From positions 1 through 63,802 of the IMG/VR virus record IMGVR_UViG_3300042922_000620: a stretch of 63,802 bases of DNA; one strand, written 5' to 3'. Under the pieces are notes generated by a model. It saw nothing but the letters and a program-made list of their open reading frames with translations. It was not told the DNA's origin and made no database searches. The DNA is from a virus. A program made the translations under genes and the position numbers. Shown here one piece after another: positions 40,703-48,448 of this stretch (the stretch's first letter is position 1; each line of letters starts with the position of its first letter).

Positions 40703-40740
40703 GAGAGGCCCGTGACCGGGGGGTTGGTCACGGGCCTCTC
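40703..40740. terminator. Bidirectional terminator between convergent operons
   Basis: GAGAGGCCCGTGACC (40703-40717) pairs perfectly with GGTCACGGGCCTCTC (40726-40740) across GGGGGGTT; TGTTG follows on the plus strand. It separates the rightward late operon from the leftward surface-protein gene, so it probably works in both directions. Confidence 0.85.
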
Positions 40741-40751
40741 TGTTGCCCAGG

Positions 40752-41885
40752 TTACTCCTGGGCGGTCCGGCGCCGAGCGATAGCGAACGCTGCGCCACCT
40801 GCGGTCAGCAGCAGCAGGGCTGCTCCGAGCGCGAGGGGTGAGACGTCTTCACTGCCGGTTGCCGCGAGCGCTGCTGGGGGGGCAGGCGTCGCGGGCGCTG
40901 CGGGGACAGCGGGCGCCGGGGTTGTGGGTTCGGGCTCAGGCTCCGGCTCCGGAGCGGGCTCCACGAACGTGTAGGTGGTGCATCCGATGGTGAACGACTC
41001 GACCGTGGTGGTCGACGCCTCCGGGTGCGTGTAGAGCAGGCGGATGCCCGACACCGTCACATCGCCGTTGAACTCGATGTAGTCCGAGATCGAGCCGAAG
41101 GCCGGGTAGCCCATGCCAGCCTCGACGCCCTCCCAGGCGCTCTGGCTCCACAGGTTCCCGCCGTAGGACGGCTCCTCCTCGAACGAGATCGTGCCCTCGG
41201 GGGTGTCGATGTGAAGGCCGACGTACTGGATCGGGTCGGCCTGGATGTCCAGGACCGTTCCGATGTCAGCGAGCGTGCCCGAGAACGGGACCGCGATCGA
41301 CTCCGACTCCCAGCCACCGGGGACCGAGATCACGCCGTCGCCGACGATCGTCTGGTAGTCGAGCACCGTGGTGCACGACGGCTGGTAGACGGTCGGCTCC
41401 TCCTCGCAGACCACCGCGTCGTGCTCGATGGTCTCAGTCCACGGCTCGACGTAGTCCGGGTTCGGGATCGTCATCGTCGGCTCGCCCACCGGGTCGGTAG
41501 CGGCGACGTTCTCGCGGTAGAACCATGAGCCGTGCCCCTCGCCCTGCTGGTAGACGCCGGTCTGGTCCTGACCCGGGCCGCCCTCGGTGTGGGGTCCCTG
41601 CCAGGTGCCGCGCTCGTCGAGCGGGAACGTGGGCGCGCCCTCGAGCGGACCCTGATCCTTGTTCGGCGAGAAGTTCCACCACGTGGTCGACGCCGGCACG
41701 CCAGGGACGTACTCGGGGTTGTCGACGGTGATGGTCGGCTCACCAACGGCGGGGCGCTCGATGGTCTCCGTCCAGGCATCGGACGGCACACACGGCTCCG
41801 GCGTGGCGTTGGCAGCGGGGGCCGCGAATGCGATCCCTGCCGCGACAAGCAGAGCGGCGAGCGCCCCGCTGGCGAACTTCTTCAT
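40752..41885 (-). CDS. Secreted surface protein with LAATG sortase-type anchor
   Basis: 377 residues, start after GAAGGAGA. Signal peptide MKKFASGALAALLVAAG..., likely cut after ANA at 27. The mature part has two Trp/Pro-rich repeats (AWTETIERPAVGEPTITV near 37; PWTETIEHDAVVCEEEP near 146), a beta domain about 175-305, a Pro/Glu spacer, then LAATG at 340-344, a hydrophobic helix and RRRTAQE. This is the order of a sortase substrate (LAxTG is used by class E sortases). The phage encodes no sortase here, so a host enzyme would attach it to the wall. Confidence 0.88.
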   Translation of the reverse strand: MKKFASGALAALLVAAGIAFAAPAANATPEPCVPSDAWTETIERPAVGEPTITVDNPEYVPGVPASTTWWNFSPNKDQGPLEGAPTFPLDERGTWQGPHTEGGPGQDQTGVYQQGEGHGSWFYRENVAATDPVGEPTMTIPNPDYVEPWTETIEHDAVVCEEEPTVYQPSCTTVLDYQTIVGDGVISVPGGWESESIAVPFSGTLADIGTVLDIQADPIQYVGLHIDTPEGTISFEEEPSYGGNLWSQSAWEGVEAGMGYPAFGSISDYIEFNGDVTVSGIRLLYTHPEASTTTVESFTIGCTTYTFVEPAPEPEPEPEPTTPAPAVPAAPATPAPPAALAATGSEDVSPLALGAALLLLTAGGAAFAIARRRTAQE

Positions 41886-42121
41886 GCGTTCTCCTTCTGT
41901 GTTCCCCCGGTGTTGCCCGGGTGGTCTTGTGATGAATCGCTCGGTTCAGCCAGGCGATCCCACAACTGTCCTGGCGTGCGCTCGGGGTGACCGCCGAGCA
42001 CGTTCACTGCAATCTCGTCGGCGCGCAGTCGCCTGTCGCCGTCCGCCCACATCTGGCACCACTTCTCCATCAACTCAGCGGGTATCGGTGAGCCTGCCTC
42101 GGTGAGGACCTTGGCGGTCAT
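41882..42121 (-). CDS. 79-residue protein of unknown function
   Basis: Its stop overlaps the surface-protein ATG, and its start overlaps the stop of the winged-helix gene, so the three are probably co-translated. MEKWCQMWADGDRRLRADEIAV reads as a helical unit; the C-terminus is polar (SSQDHPGNTGGTQKENA). No family recognised. Confidence 0.75.
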   Translation of the reverse strand: MTAKVLTEAGSPIPAELMEKWCQMWADGDRRLRADEIAVNVLGGHPERTPGQLWDRLAEPSDSSQDHPGNTGGTQKENA

Positions 42122-42708
42122 CGGCCGAGTTCCGCGACGATGACGTCGGCGAGGTGCTCGCGATGGCCAACGGTTCCTGACCCCTCCCAGCCCAGGCAGT
42201 AGCAGCGCCTGCCGCCCAGGTCGGAGATCATGCGGTGGTGATCGAGCAGGTTCACCAGTTCGACGCGGTCGATCTGCGGCCGGTTCGGGCGGAACGGCAG
42301 CGTCTCGCGCCCGGCGACGAACTCGGGCAGGACGTAGACGTGGCTGCGGTCGCGACGCTCGACGAGCCGGACGAGCCGCCCCTCCTTGTGGAGATTCGTC
42401 AGCGCGCTCGACATCTTGCCGTGGTGCAGCGAGCCCTTCGACTCGCGCAGTTCGACGATCGTGATGCCGCGCACGTGCTGCTGCGCGGCGAGGATCAGCG
42501 TCAGCCGCTGCGCCTTCGCCGTCACGCCCTCGACGAGGTCGTTGTACGCGGCCTCGCGGCTCGTGTCGCTCTGGCTGTTGTAGCCGCTCGTGCCGTTGTA
42601 GCCGAGGCTAGGACCCGGCTCGTCCGCGCTGGGATCCGGTGTGTCGTTCGACCTCCCGGTATCCGGGCTGGGGCGGTGGTCCTCCGGGGTGCTTTCCTGT
42701 GACGCCAT
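42118..42708 (-). CDS. Winged-helix DNA-binding protein
   Basis: 196 residues. The N-terminal 50 are disordered (Ser/Pro/Gly/Asn). About 60-130 is a winged helix: KAQRLTLILAAQQHVRGITI, LRESKGSLHHGKMSSALTNL, HKEGRLVRLVERRDRSHVYV. The C-terminal part has a Cys/His pair. Likely transcriptional regulator; it could control the surface-protein cluster it belongs to. The N-terminus overlaps the next gene by about 100 bases. Confidence 0.75.
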   Translation of the reverse strand: MASQESTPEDHRPSPDTGRSNDTPDPSADEPGPSLGYNGTSGYNSQSDTSREAAYNDLVEGVTAKAQRLTLILAAQQHVRGITIVELRESKGSLHHGKMSSALTNLHKEGRLVRLVERRDRSHVYVLPEFVAGRETLPFRPNRPQIDRVELVNLLDHHRMISDLGGRRCYCLGWEGSGTVGHREHLADVIVAELGR

Positions 42709-42913
42709 CCCATACTCCGTTCTCTTGGTCTTCTCGCGCGGTGTCCCGCAGTTCTCGGCCGAGGAGCCGGTGTCCTTCGTCGGTGACGTGGACTTTGCCG
42801 TCGGCCCGGTATTCGGCGTACTGGCGGCCCATGATTGTGAGGCCGTGGGCGGTCGGGATGCCGTCGATCTCGCGACGGCGATCCCCCTCTGGTACGGATT
42901 TGCTCCTGGCCAC
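42608..42913 (-). CDS. 101-residue protein of unknown function
   Basis: GTG start. The first 65 residues look folded (IPTAHGLTIMGRQYAEYRAD; GKVHVTDEGHRLLGREL); the rest, which overlaps the start of the winged-helix gene in another frame, is low-complexity Gly/Pro/Arg. Either a true 100-base overlap or a later start of the downstream gene. Function unknown. Confidence 0.55.
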   Translation of the reverse strand: MARSKSVPEGDRRREIDGIPTAHGLTIMGRQYAEYRADGKVHVTDEGHRLLGRELRDTAREDQENGVWDGVTGKHPGGPPPQPGYREVERHTGSQRGRAGS

Positions 42914-42915
42914 GG

Positions 42916-43008
42916 CTACGCGCCTCGCCTGCGAGCGAACAGGGCCGCGCCGGTGTCAGCGGACCCGGCGCCGATCCTGACGCGCGAGAGGGGCGCACAG
43001 CGCTTCAT
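42916..43008 (-). CDS. Possible 30-residue basic peptide
   Basis: ATG overlaps the stop of the helix-turn-helix gene (ATGA), and the frame ends two bases before the next GTG. The peptide is strongly basic (MKRCAPLSRVRIG). Included because it fills the only gap in a run of coupled genes; it may be spurious. Confidence 0.35.
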   Translation of the reverse strand: MKRCAPLSRVRIGAGSADTGAALFARRRGA

Positions 43009-43463
43009 GCCGCCTCCAATACCCGAGCCGCGACCAACTGCCTGTCGGTCGGTGGTGCGAACGAGTAGTGCAGGGCCAGCAGGGTGGAGTTGTTGAAGAT
43101 GCTCGGCCACACCTCGCTCCACTCCCGGCGGACATCCGGAGCACCCGCGGGCCGTCGGTGTCTCACGACATTCGGCGACACCTTGAACTCCTCGGCGATC
43201 CACGCCGCCGGCACACCCTCTCTGCACAAGACCTGGATGCGCTCCTCGGCCTCGGGGGTGAGTTGCGCATGCACCGGCGGGCGACGGATGCCGAAGTCCT
43301 CGCGCAGCACCCGCCACACGCTGTCGACGTGGACGCGGGTGGTGGCCGCGAACTCGGCCACCACCTCACGGTCGATGCCGTTCTCCTCGACGAGACGGGC
43401 CAGCCGGGTCAGGTCGATCTTGCGCGTCCCGACCCGGTGAGCGACCTCAGTGCTCTGTGCCAT
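43005..43463 (-). CDS. 152-residue helix-turn-helix protein
   Basis: Start at ATG 43463. Residues about 12-60 (IDLTRLARLVEENGIDREVV; VHVDSVWRVLREDFGIR) and 68-100 (LTPEAEERIQVLCREGVPAA; WIAEEFKVSPNVVRHRR) form two helix-turn-helix units like those of resolvase or homeodomain-type regulators. No catalytic serine or other enzyme motif. Probable DNA-binding regulator; overlaps the RecT-like gene by 17 bases. Confidence 0.75.
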   Translation of the reverse strand: MAQSTEVAHRVGTRKIDLTRLARLVEENGIDREVVAEFAATTRVHVDSVWRVLREDFGIRRPPVHAQLTPEAEERIQVLCREGVPAAWIAEEFKVSPNVVRHRRPAGAPDVRREWSEVWPSIFNNSTLLALHYSFAPPTDRQLVAARVLEAA

Positions 43464-44496
43464 CGCCGTCCTCCACGACCTCAGCGTCGACCACGTTCGG
43501 GTCGTCTTCATGTGCCTGCTCTGCGGCCGCCTCAGCGAAGACCATGGCCTCCGCTTCGGCGGCGTCCTTCTCCTCCTCGGCCTTGGCCAGACGCTCGCCG
43601 ATCTCGACGATCCACGGGCCGAGGACCCGCTTGGGCTGGCGGCCGCGGCGGATCTCCATGTCGAGTACGCCCTGGTTCTTCGCCGCCTGCCAGAGGGAGC
43701 GGGCGTCGTCCGAGGTCTCGAGGTTGTCGACCGCCTTCTTCCAGTCGAACGCCTTCACCTCACCCGTCTCGGGGTCCGCTGCGACGTCCTCGTCCGTCTG
43801 CTGCGGCGGCGTGTCGACGATGGGGGCGGCGGCCGCGGGCGTCGATGTTTCACGTGAAACATTCGGGTGCTTGTCGGGGACCTGCTCGAGGTTGATGGGC
43901 TCGCCCATCTCGTCGGTGTTGGCGCCGAGTTCGTCAGGCGAGTACGTCGCACCCATGAGCACCTCGGGGCACGCCTCGCGCACGCACTCGGTGATCGAGC
44001 GCGCCTTGAGCATGGACCGCCGGTACTTCTTCCAGTTGTCCTTGTTGTCCACCCCCGCAGCCCTGGACTCCGCAGCGCCCCACTCCACACGGAAGGTGAA
44101 GTCCGGGTCATCAGAGCGGACGATCTCACAGATCGCCTTGAGGTTCGGGCCGGTGCCCTCGGTCCACACGCGCAGCCGGTGACCCGCCTCGCGCACGAGC
44201 GCCGCCTGCAGGTTAGCCGAGAGGCTCGGCTTGCCCTCGATGATGTGGATGTTCGTGAGCCCGACCATCGGGTTCACGCCGACCATCGCCGCCGTCTCGA
44301 GCATGTAGAGGATGGCGCCGGGGTTGGGCCGGGGCGGCACCATCACGCCGTCGACGTTCTCCGGCTTGGTCCAGAAGTTCTTGGGCACCAGTTCGCCGGC
44401 GCGTGAGAGTGCGACGGCGTACTGCTGCTTCTCGGTCAGCGACGAGCGGCCGTACGTGCCGACGCGTGCGAGATCCTTGCCAGGCTGTTCGGTCAT
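43447..44496 (-). CDS. RecT-family single-strand annealing protein
   Basis: 349 residues from ATG 44496. The core about 15-215 is RecT-like: LTEKQQYAVALSRAGELVPK, NPGAILYMLETAAMVGVNPM, VGLTNIHIIEGKPSLSANLQ, and KKYRRSMLKARSITECVREA. The acidic C-terminal third is disordered, with a helical domain about 265-320. It would anneal or invade single strands made by the YqaJ-like nuclease at 44792. A perfect parS-type sequence is embedded at 43846-43861. Confidence 0.88.
   Translation of the reverse strand: MTEQPGKDLARVGTYGRSSLTEKQQYAVALSRAGELVPKNFWTKPENVDGVMVPPRPNPGAILYMLETAAMVGVNPMVGLTNIHIIEGKPSLSANLQAALVREAGHRLRVWTEGTGPNLKAICEIVRSDDPDFTFRVEWGAAESRAAGVDNKDNWKKYRRSMLKARSITECVREACPEVLMGATYSPDELGANTDEMGEPINLEQVPDKHPNVSRETSTPAAAAPIVDTPPQQTDEDVAADPETGEVKAFDWKKAVDNLETSDDARSLWQAAKNQGVLDMEIRRGRQPKRVLGPWIVEIGERLAKAEEEKDAAEAEAMVFAEAAAEQAHEDDPNVVDAEVVEDGDGTEH
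43846..43861. promoter_or_regulatory. Perfect parS-type ParB site inside recT-like gene
   Basis: TGTTTCACGTGAAACA, a 16-base palindrome identical to the bacterial chromosomal parS consensus. It falls in codons reading NVSRET in the disordered C-terminal part. No ParA or ParB gene is visible in the window, so a host ParB would be the natural ligand. Confidence 0.85.
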
Positions 44497-44795
44497 AGTG
44501 AATGGTCCTCCACGAGGTCGTAGGTCTGATCGAAGATGTCGGGCTTGCACGGGTAGAACTCGCCCTGCACGCCGCGAATGACGACGTCACCGATCGTCAC
44601 AGCCATGTCGCCCTCAAGGGTGCGGATGTAGAACAGCACGCTGTCGTCGATGTGGTCGGGTCGGTCCTCGGCGTCGATGCTCGGCAGAACTCCACCGCAC
44701 CACGCGAGCACAGCGAGGTCCTCGTCGTAGCCAAGGCCGGTGCGCATGAACTGCTTCTCGACGGGGCGGGAGCGGGCAAGCCCGGGATGGGTCAC
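44493..44795 (-). CDS. 100-residue protein of unknown function
   Basis: GTG start in a GTGA overlap with the nuclease gene; its own stop overlaps the RecT ATG. VEKQFMRTGLGYDEDLAVLA (13-32) and HIDDSVLFYIRTLEGDMAVT suggest a small alpha/beta protein. Sandwiched between exonuclease and annealing protein, it may be a recombination accessory. No motif confirms this. Confidence 0.75.
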   Translation of the reverse strand: MTHPGLARSRPVEKQFMRTGLGYDEDLAVLAWCGGVLPSIDAEDRPDHIDDSVLFYIRTLEGDMAVTIGDVVIRGVQGEFYPCKPDIFDQTYDLVEDHSL

Positions 44796-45895
44796 GGCTT
44801 CACTTCCTTCGGGGTGATGGTCATGCGGCGGCTGAACTTGCCGGCCTTGACGACCTTGCGGACCTTGGTGTGCTTCTCGATGAGCGCCTGTGCGCGCTCG
44901 TACTGCTGCTTCTCGCGAGCGTTCATCCCGTCGATGTCGAGGTAGGACTCGTTGGTGCTGGTCGTGCGACCCTCCGACGAAGACACCGACAGCGTGGCGA
45001 ACCCGAGGTCGTGCTTGCAGTCCGGGGCCTCCGGGTGCAGGTAGACGGCGGCCAGCGCGTCCCACGACTTCTCCCGTGCCGCCTCCGCGGCGGCCGCGGC
45101 ATCCCGTGCCTTGAGCACCTCCTGCACCCACACGGCATGCTCGGTCGGGAAGTCGCTGACCGGCGGCAGTTCGTCCGTGCGCAGCGCGAGCGCCCGGTCG
45201 ATCTCAGCCAGCGCCCTGGGAGCGACCTTCTCGACGAGCGCGTCGATGAGGTCCTGGTTGCGCGGCACCCACACGAACTGAGGCGGCCCGATCGGCGTGA
45301 ACGTCCCCGACTCCGGGTCGATCTTGTCGTCGTGCTGCTCCCAGACGAACAGCGTGCGATCCGCGTTCATCACATACATCTGCCACTGCATCTGCGTGTA
45401 GTAGTTCGAGCGGTCGAAGTGCGAACCCGGCACGATGTCCACCAGCACACGAGCCTCGTCGATGGTGCCGGGGTGCAGGTCATGCTTGCTCGTCTTGATC
45501 TCGGCGAGCACGGCTTGCGGCACGCCGACGTACAGTTCGCCGGTGAACGGGTCTCGCGAGATCCCGTCCGGGCTGGCCAGGTGGCGCGAGTTCTCCGGGT
45601 GGGCGTACGTGGACTCGCACGGGGTGATGCCGAACTTGCTCTCGATCCACGCGCTGATCGCGGGCTCGCGGATGTTGCCGTGGTTCACGTACGGCAGGTG
45701 TGAGAGGTCCTCGAAGTTGCCAGTGACCTTCTCCTCGATGATCTGCCGACGCTTGGAGGCGGTGCCCCAGTCGCGGATCTGCGTGGCGGTCAGGCCAGGG
45801 CGGCGGAAGTCGAGCCACGGTTGACGCGTCTCCGGCCGCTGCTTGTCGTAGCGGGGGCCCTCAATGGGCACCTGCAGCGTGAGGGTCGAGGTCAT
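44792..45895 (-). CDS. YqaJ-type recombination exonuclease
   Basis: 367 residues from ATG 45895. PD-(D/E)XK residues are visible: E77 in NHGNIREPAI, D110 in HLASPDGIS, and E132-x-K134 in LAEIKTSK, followed by YYTQMQWQMYVMNA. This is the lambda-exonuclease/YqaJ pattern, which resects double-strand ends 5' to 3'. The RecT-like partner is two genes downstream, making a recET-like pair. C-terminal coiled coil about 295-330. Confidence 0.88.
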   Translation of the reverse strand: MTSTLTLQVPIEGPRYDKQRPETRQPWLDFRRPGLTATQIRDWGTASKRRQIIEEKVTGNFEDLSHLPYVNHGNIREPAISAWIESKFGITPCESTYAHPENSRHLASPDGISRDPFTGELYVGVPQAVLAEIKTSKHDLHPGTIDEARVLVDIVPGSHFDRSNYYTQMQWQMYVMNADRTLFVWEQHDDKIDPESGTFTPIGPPQFVWVPRNQDLIDALVEKVAPRALAEIDRALALRTDELPPVSDFPTEHAVWVQEVLKARDAAAAAEAAREKSWDALAAVYLHPEAPDCKHDLGFATLSVSSSEGRTTSTNESYLDIDGMNAREKQQYERAQALIEKHTKVRKVVKAGKFSRRMTITPKEVKP

Positions 45896-46422
45896 GCTGT
45901 TCCCTGCTTCCTGGCGAGATACCTCGCCTGCTGTTCGCGCGGGCACTCGAGGCACCTGCGTCGTCCGTTCTTGCGCTTGACCAGCACGTGCCCCTTCGGG
46001 CAGTGCGTCTTGCGCCTGTTGATCTCTGTGGGCGACGGCCGCCCCGTCTCCCGGGCCAGCCGGCGCTCTGCGCGGCAAGTCTGGCAGCGGTGTCCGACAC
46101 CCTCCACCCAGTCGTCAGGGCCGTACTCGTGGCCCTTCGGGCACTCGGCTCGCGCTGCGGGTCCGGGCACCACGGTCCACAGGTAGGGGTTCACGTTGCG
46201 CGCGTGGGTTCCGGGCTTTCGGGCCAGCCCGGAACCCCGCGGTATTGCCCCGAGGATCTGCTCGTACAGGTGGACGACCAGCCGGACGGGCATCTGGTCG
46301 ACGTAGATCCACGGCGTGTCCTCGCCCTTCCAGTACGCCCAGTCCGGCAGGAGCAACTCCCGGTCGGGGTTGGCCTCGATGGTCTGGACGATCACCTGCT
46401 CGATCTCGGGGCTGTACTTCAC
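45892..46422 (-). CDS. 176-residue double zinc-ribbon protein
   Basis: GTG start in a GTGA overlap. N-terminal 80 residues are alpha/beta; two C-x3-H...C-x2-C ribbons follow (CPKGHEYGPDDW...HRCQTC at about 94-115; CPKGHVLVKRKNGRRRCLEC at about 141-160), with basic helix RYLARKQGTA at the end. The repeated CPKGH is typical of phage zinc ribbons related to HNH accessory domains, but no HNH catalytic triad is present. Probable nucleic-acid binding. Confidence 0.75.
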   Translation of the reverse strand: MKYSPEIEQVIVQTIEANPDRELLLPDWAYWKGEDTPWIYVDQMPVRLVVHLYEQILGAIPRGSGLARKPGTHARNVNPYLWTVVPGPAARAECPKGHEYGPDDWVEGVGHRCQTCRAERRLARETGRPSPTEINRRKTHCPKGHVLVKRKNGRRRCLECPREQQARYLARKQGTA

Positions 46423-46649
46423 CGCTCGCCACCTCCGACGTGCCTTGTCGCGATGCGGTGGATCCCGAAGATGACCACGACGAACGGCCAGAACAGCGCG
46501 AGGATGAACGACAGAAAGCCCATTATCAAGATGATCTCGATGGGCCCCATGAACTTGTCCTTCTCGTTGCGATAGAGAATGCCGTAGGACGCGATCCAGG
46601 TGACGAGAAGCCCGACGATGTACACGGCCAGGATCAGCCACCCGATCAC
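46419..46649 (-). CDS. 76-residue two-helix membrane protein
   Basis: GTG start; overlaps both neighbours by four bases. Hydrophobic helices at about 2-20 (GWLILAVYIVGLLVTWIA) and 37-62 (IEIILIMGFLSFILALFW). C-terminus basic (RIATRHVGGGER). Function unknown; it could modify the host membrane early in infection. Confidence 0.75.
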   Translation of the reverse strand: MIGWLILAVYIVGLLVTWIASYGILYRNEKDKFMGPIEIILIMGFLSFILALFWPFVVVIFGIHRIATRHVGGGER

Positions 46650-47104
46650 GGCGCCTTCTCCATCCCGCCCGGAACTCCGGGCCATTGCTCGCCGAGACGA
46701 GTGCGGTGGTGAGACATGTCGCGCGGGCCGGTGGTGAACTCGCGCGGCCCGAAGATGCACGGCTCGCCAACGCCAGCCCCGCACTGTGGGCATGGAATCG
46801 ACCTAATCTCCTGGACCTTGGTGGGCACCTTGCCGACCCACTCCCCGCCGCCGCTCACGGCGCCGTCGAAGTACGGACCAGGGGTGTCATCCTGGAACAG
46901 GCCCATGTCAGCGAATGCGGCAGTGCCCTCCTTGTCCGCGACTTGGAAGCGGAACGAGAGGCGATACCACTGCCCCAGTGGGAGTCCCGCCATCTGGTGT
47001 GTGATGTGGTGCGGCAGGCGCAGCGTGACATTCACGCGGTTCTCGCGCTCGTCCCGCAGCGCCGCCTCGAGTTCGGCGATCCGCTTCGCCTTACGCCCGA
47101 ACAT
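46646..47104 (-). CDS. 152-residue protein with phage-type zinc finger
   Basis: Start MFGRKAKRIAEL at ATG 47104. Residues about 10-30 are a coiled coil; the middle is beta-rich; about 104-140 has CPQCGAGVGEPCIFG followed by MSHHRTR, the C-x2-C-x6-C...H-x2-R finger that recurs in actinophage proteins and also in the genes at 49727 and 61562. Probably nucleic-acid or protein binding. Confidence 0.75.
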   Translation of the reverse strand: MFGRKAKRIAELEAALRDERENRVNVTLRLPHHITHQMAGLPLGQWYRLSFRFQVADKEGTAAFADMGLFQDDTPGPYFDGAVSGGGEWVGKVPTKVQEIRSIPCPQCGAGVGEPCIFGPREFTTGPRDMSHHRTRLGEQWPGVPGGMEKAP

Positions 47105-47510
47105 CGGACACCTCCTCCATCCCAAGATTGGGACGCTCGCCACCCAGGATCACGATCAGGTCGTCGAGCGTCATGAGGACCAACTGCTCCCCCATCCGCG
47201 TCTCGCCGATGCCGACTCGCTTCGCGATGACGCACGTCGCTGCAGCGTCGTCGTTCACGCGCTCGATCTCGGCTTCTTTCAGGAAGCCGGCTACCGTCAA
47301 CTTCGTGGTGTTCTTCACCTCGATCGTGAGTGGGCGGCCGTCGGGCAGGCGGACGTTCGCGATGTCGCCGCGGTCGGCCCTTCCCGTCTTCGTCCGCCGC
47401 TGGATGAACTCGGCGAAAGGGAGCCGGGCCAGGCCGGCACGCAGGTAGGAGACGGACTGCGTCTCCATCCACGTGCCAGCCTGCCGGGCCGTCCGGTGCG
47501 ATCGCGCCAT
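47091..47510 (-). CDS. PD-(D/E)XK nuclease, resolvase-like
   Basis: 139 residues from ATG 47510. ADRGDIANVRLPDGRPLTIE (about 53-72) followed by VKNTTK gives D-x(14)-E-V-K, the PD-(D/E)XK metal site; the fold order resembles VRR-NUC/Holliday-junction nucleases. It lies in the recombination/SSB gene cluster. The last codons, RPNLGMEEV, are written by palindrome 47119-47134. Confidence 0.75.
   Translation of the reverse strand: MARSHRTARQAGTWMETQSVSYLRAGLARLPFAEFIQRRTKTGRADRGDIANVRLPDGRPLTIEVKNTTKLTVAGFLKEAEIERVNDDAAATCVIAKRVGIGETRMGEQLVLMTLDDLIVILGGERPNLGMEEVSDVRA
47119..47134. repeat. Dispersed palindrome copy 10, in codons
   Basis: ATCCCAAGATTGGGAC, within the last codons of the nuclease gene. 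Confidence 0.9.
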
Positions 47511-47671
47511 CAGGATTCCTCCGCCACGTTCTCGACCTGCTGGCGTAGTGCCGCGACGCGGCGGCGGGCGATGGAGATGCGCGTCGATTGCATCTGTGTC
47601 CGCTCGGCCAGTACGTCCTCGATCTGGGCGAGCGCCGCGAGAACCACCTCGGCGTTGACTGTGCGTGCCAT
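47510..47671 (-). CDS. 53-residue helical protein
   Basis: Its stop overlaps the nuclease start and its start overlaps the next gene. A single amphipathic coiled coil (AEVVLAALAQIEDVLAERTQ; RISIARRRVAALRQQVEN). Could dimerise or bind the nuclease. Function unknown. Confidence 0.7.
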   Translation of the reverse strand: MARTVNAEVVLAALAQIEDVLAERTQMQSTRISIARRRVAALRQQVENVAEES

Positions 47672-47973
47672 CAGAACTTTCTCCCCGTGTCCGTCTCGCC
47701 GTGAAGCACAACCTCCCCGGTCGAGAAGGTGTAGTGAATGGACCGGATGAGCCCTGAGTACATGAGCACGCGACCTCGCCGGATCTCGACGTAGGAGCGC
47801 ATCGCCTGTACTGCGCTCACCCTGCCGCGCTGCCACCAGCGCACCTTGTGGAAGCGCACGTCGATCCAGCGGTGGTCGCGTACGTCGATGCTGTCGACGT
47901 GGCGGAGGGTGACGGGGAGGCTCGTGGGGTTCACGAGCCTCACCGCCCACCTCGGCTTAGAATGGGGTGTCAT
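47671..47973 (-). CDS. 100-residue basic beta-rich protein
   Basis: ATG 47973 overlaps the end of the SSB gene by 17 bases. Alternating strands with Arg/Trp/His ([37 protein letters not shown]), suggesting an OB- or SH3-like fold. No family recognised; proximity to SSB hints at nucleic-acid work. Confidence 0.7.
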   Translation of the reverse strand: MTPHSKPRWAVRLVNPTSLPVTLRHVDSIDVRDHRWIDVRFHKVRWWQRGRVSAVQAMRSYVEIRRGRVLMYSGLIRSIHYTFSTGEVVLHGETDTGRKF

Positions 47974-48448
47974 CGCCGTACGCCCCCGGTGCCGCCCAGG
48001 CGTCGCTGTCGCCAGCACCCGGCGTAGCCCACGGTTCGTCACTCACCGTGGTGCGCGGGGCGGATGCCGTGCCCGTGCTGTTGCCGGCGGCACGGATGAC
48101 CTGCGCCGTGGCGTAGCGCAGGCTCGGGCCAATCTCGTCGACCTCGAGTTCGATCGCGGTGCGGTTGTTGCCCTCGCGGTCCTGGTAGGAGCGCTGCTTG
48201 AGGCGGCCGGTCGCGATGACCCGCATGCCCTTAGTCAGCGAACCGGCCACGTGCTCGGCGAACTCGCGCCACACCGAGGCTCGGAGGAACAGCGCTTCGC
48301 CGTCCTTCCACTCGTTGGACTGGCGGTCGAAGTTGCGCGGCGTCGACGCGATCGTGAAGTTCGCGACGGGCAGGCCGTTCTGCGTGTACCGCAGTTCGGG
48401 GTCGGCGGTGAGGTTGCCGACGACGGTGATGAGGGTCTCGCCCGCCAT
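47957..48448 (-). CDS. ssb: Single-stranded DNA-binding protein
   Basis: 163 residues from ATG 48448. The OB fold spans about 1-110: [60 protein letters not shown]. The disordered tail ends in the acidic tip DDTPF that recruits partner enzymes. It binds single strands during replication and recombination. Encoded in the same leftward operon as the RecT- and YqaJ-like proteins. Confidence 0.95.
   Translation of the reverse strand: MAGETLITVVGNLTADPELRYTQNGLPVANFTIASTPRNFDRQSNEWKDGEALFLRASVWREFAEHVAGSLTKGMRVIATGRLKQRSYQDREGNNRTAIELEVDEIGPSLRYATAQVIRAAGNSTGTASAPRTTVSDEPWATPGAGDSDAWAAPGAYGDDTPF

Noticed and set aside
42916-43317. A 133-codon minus-strand frame overlapping the helix-turn-helix gene
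   Set aside because: Most of it is a shadow of the DNA-binding gene; only its last 30 codons, with a coupled start, are kept as a low-confidence candidate.
43005-43463. A site-specific recombinase or integrase
   Set aside because: The HTH pattern resembles resolvase ends but there is no catalytic serine or tyrosine domain, and no attachment-site candidate was found.
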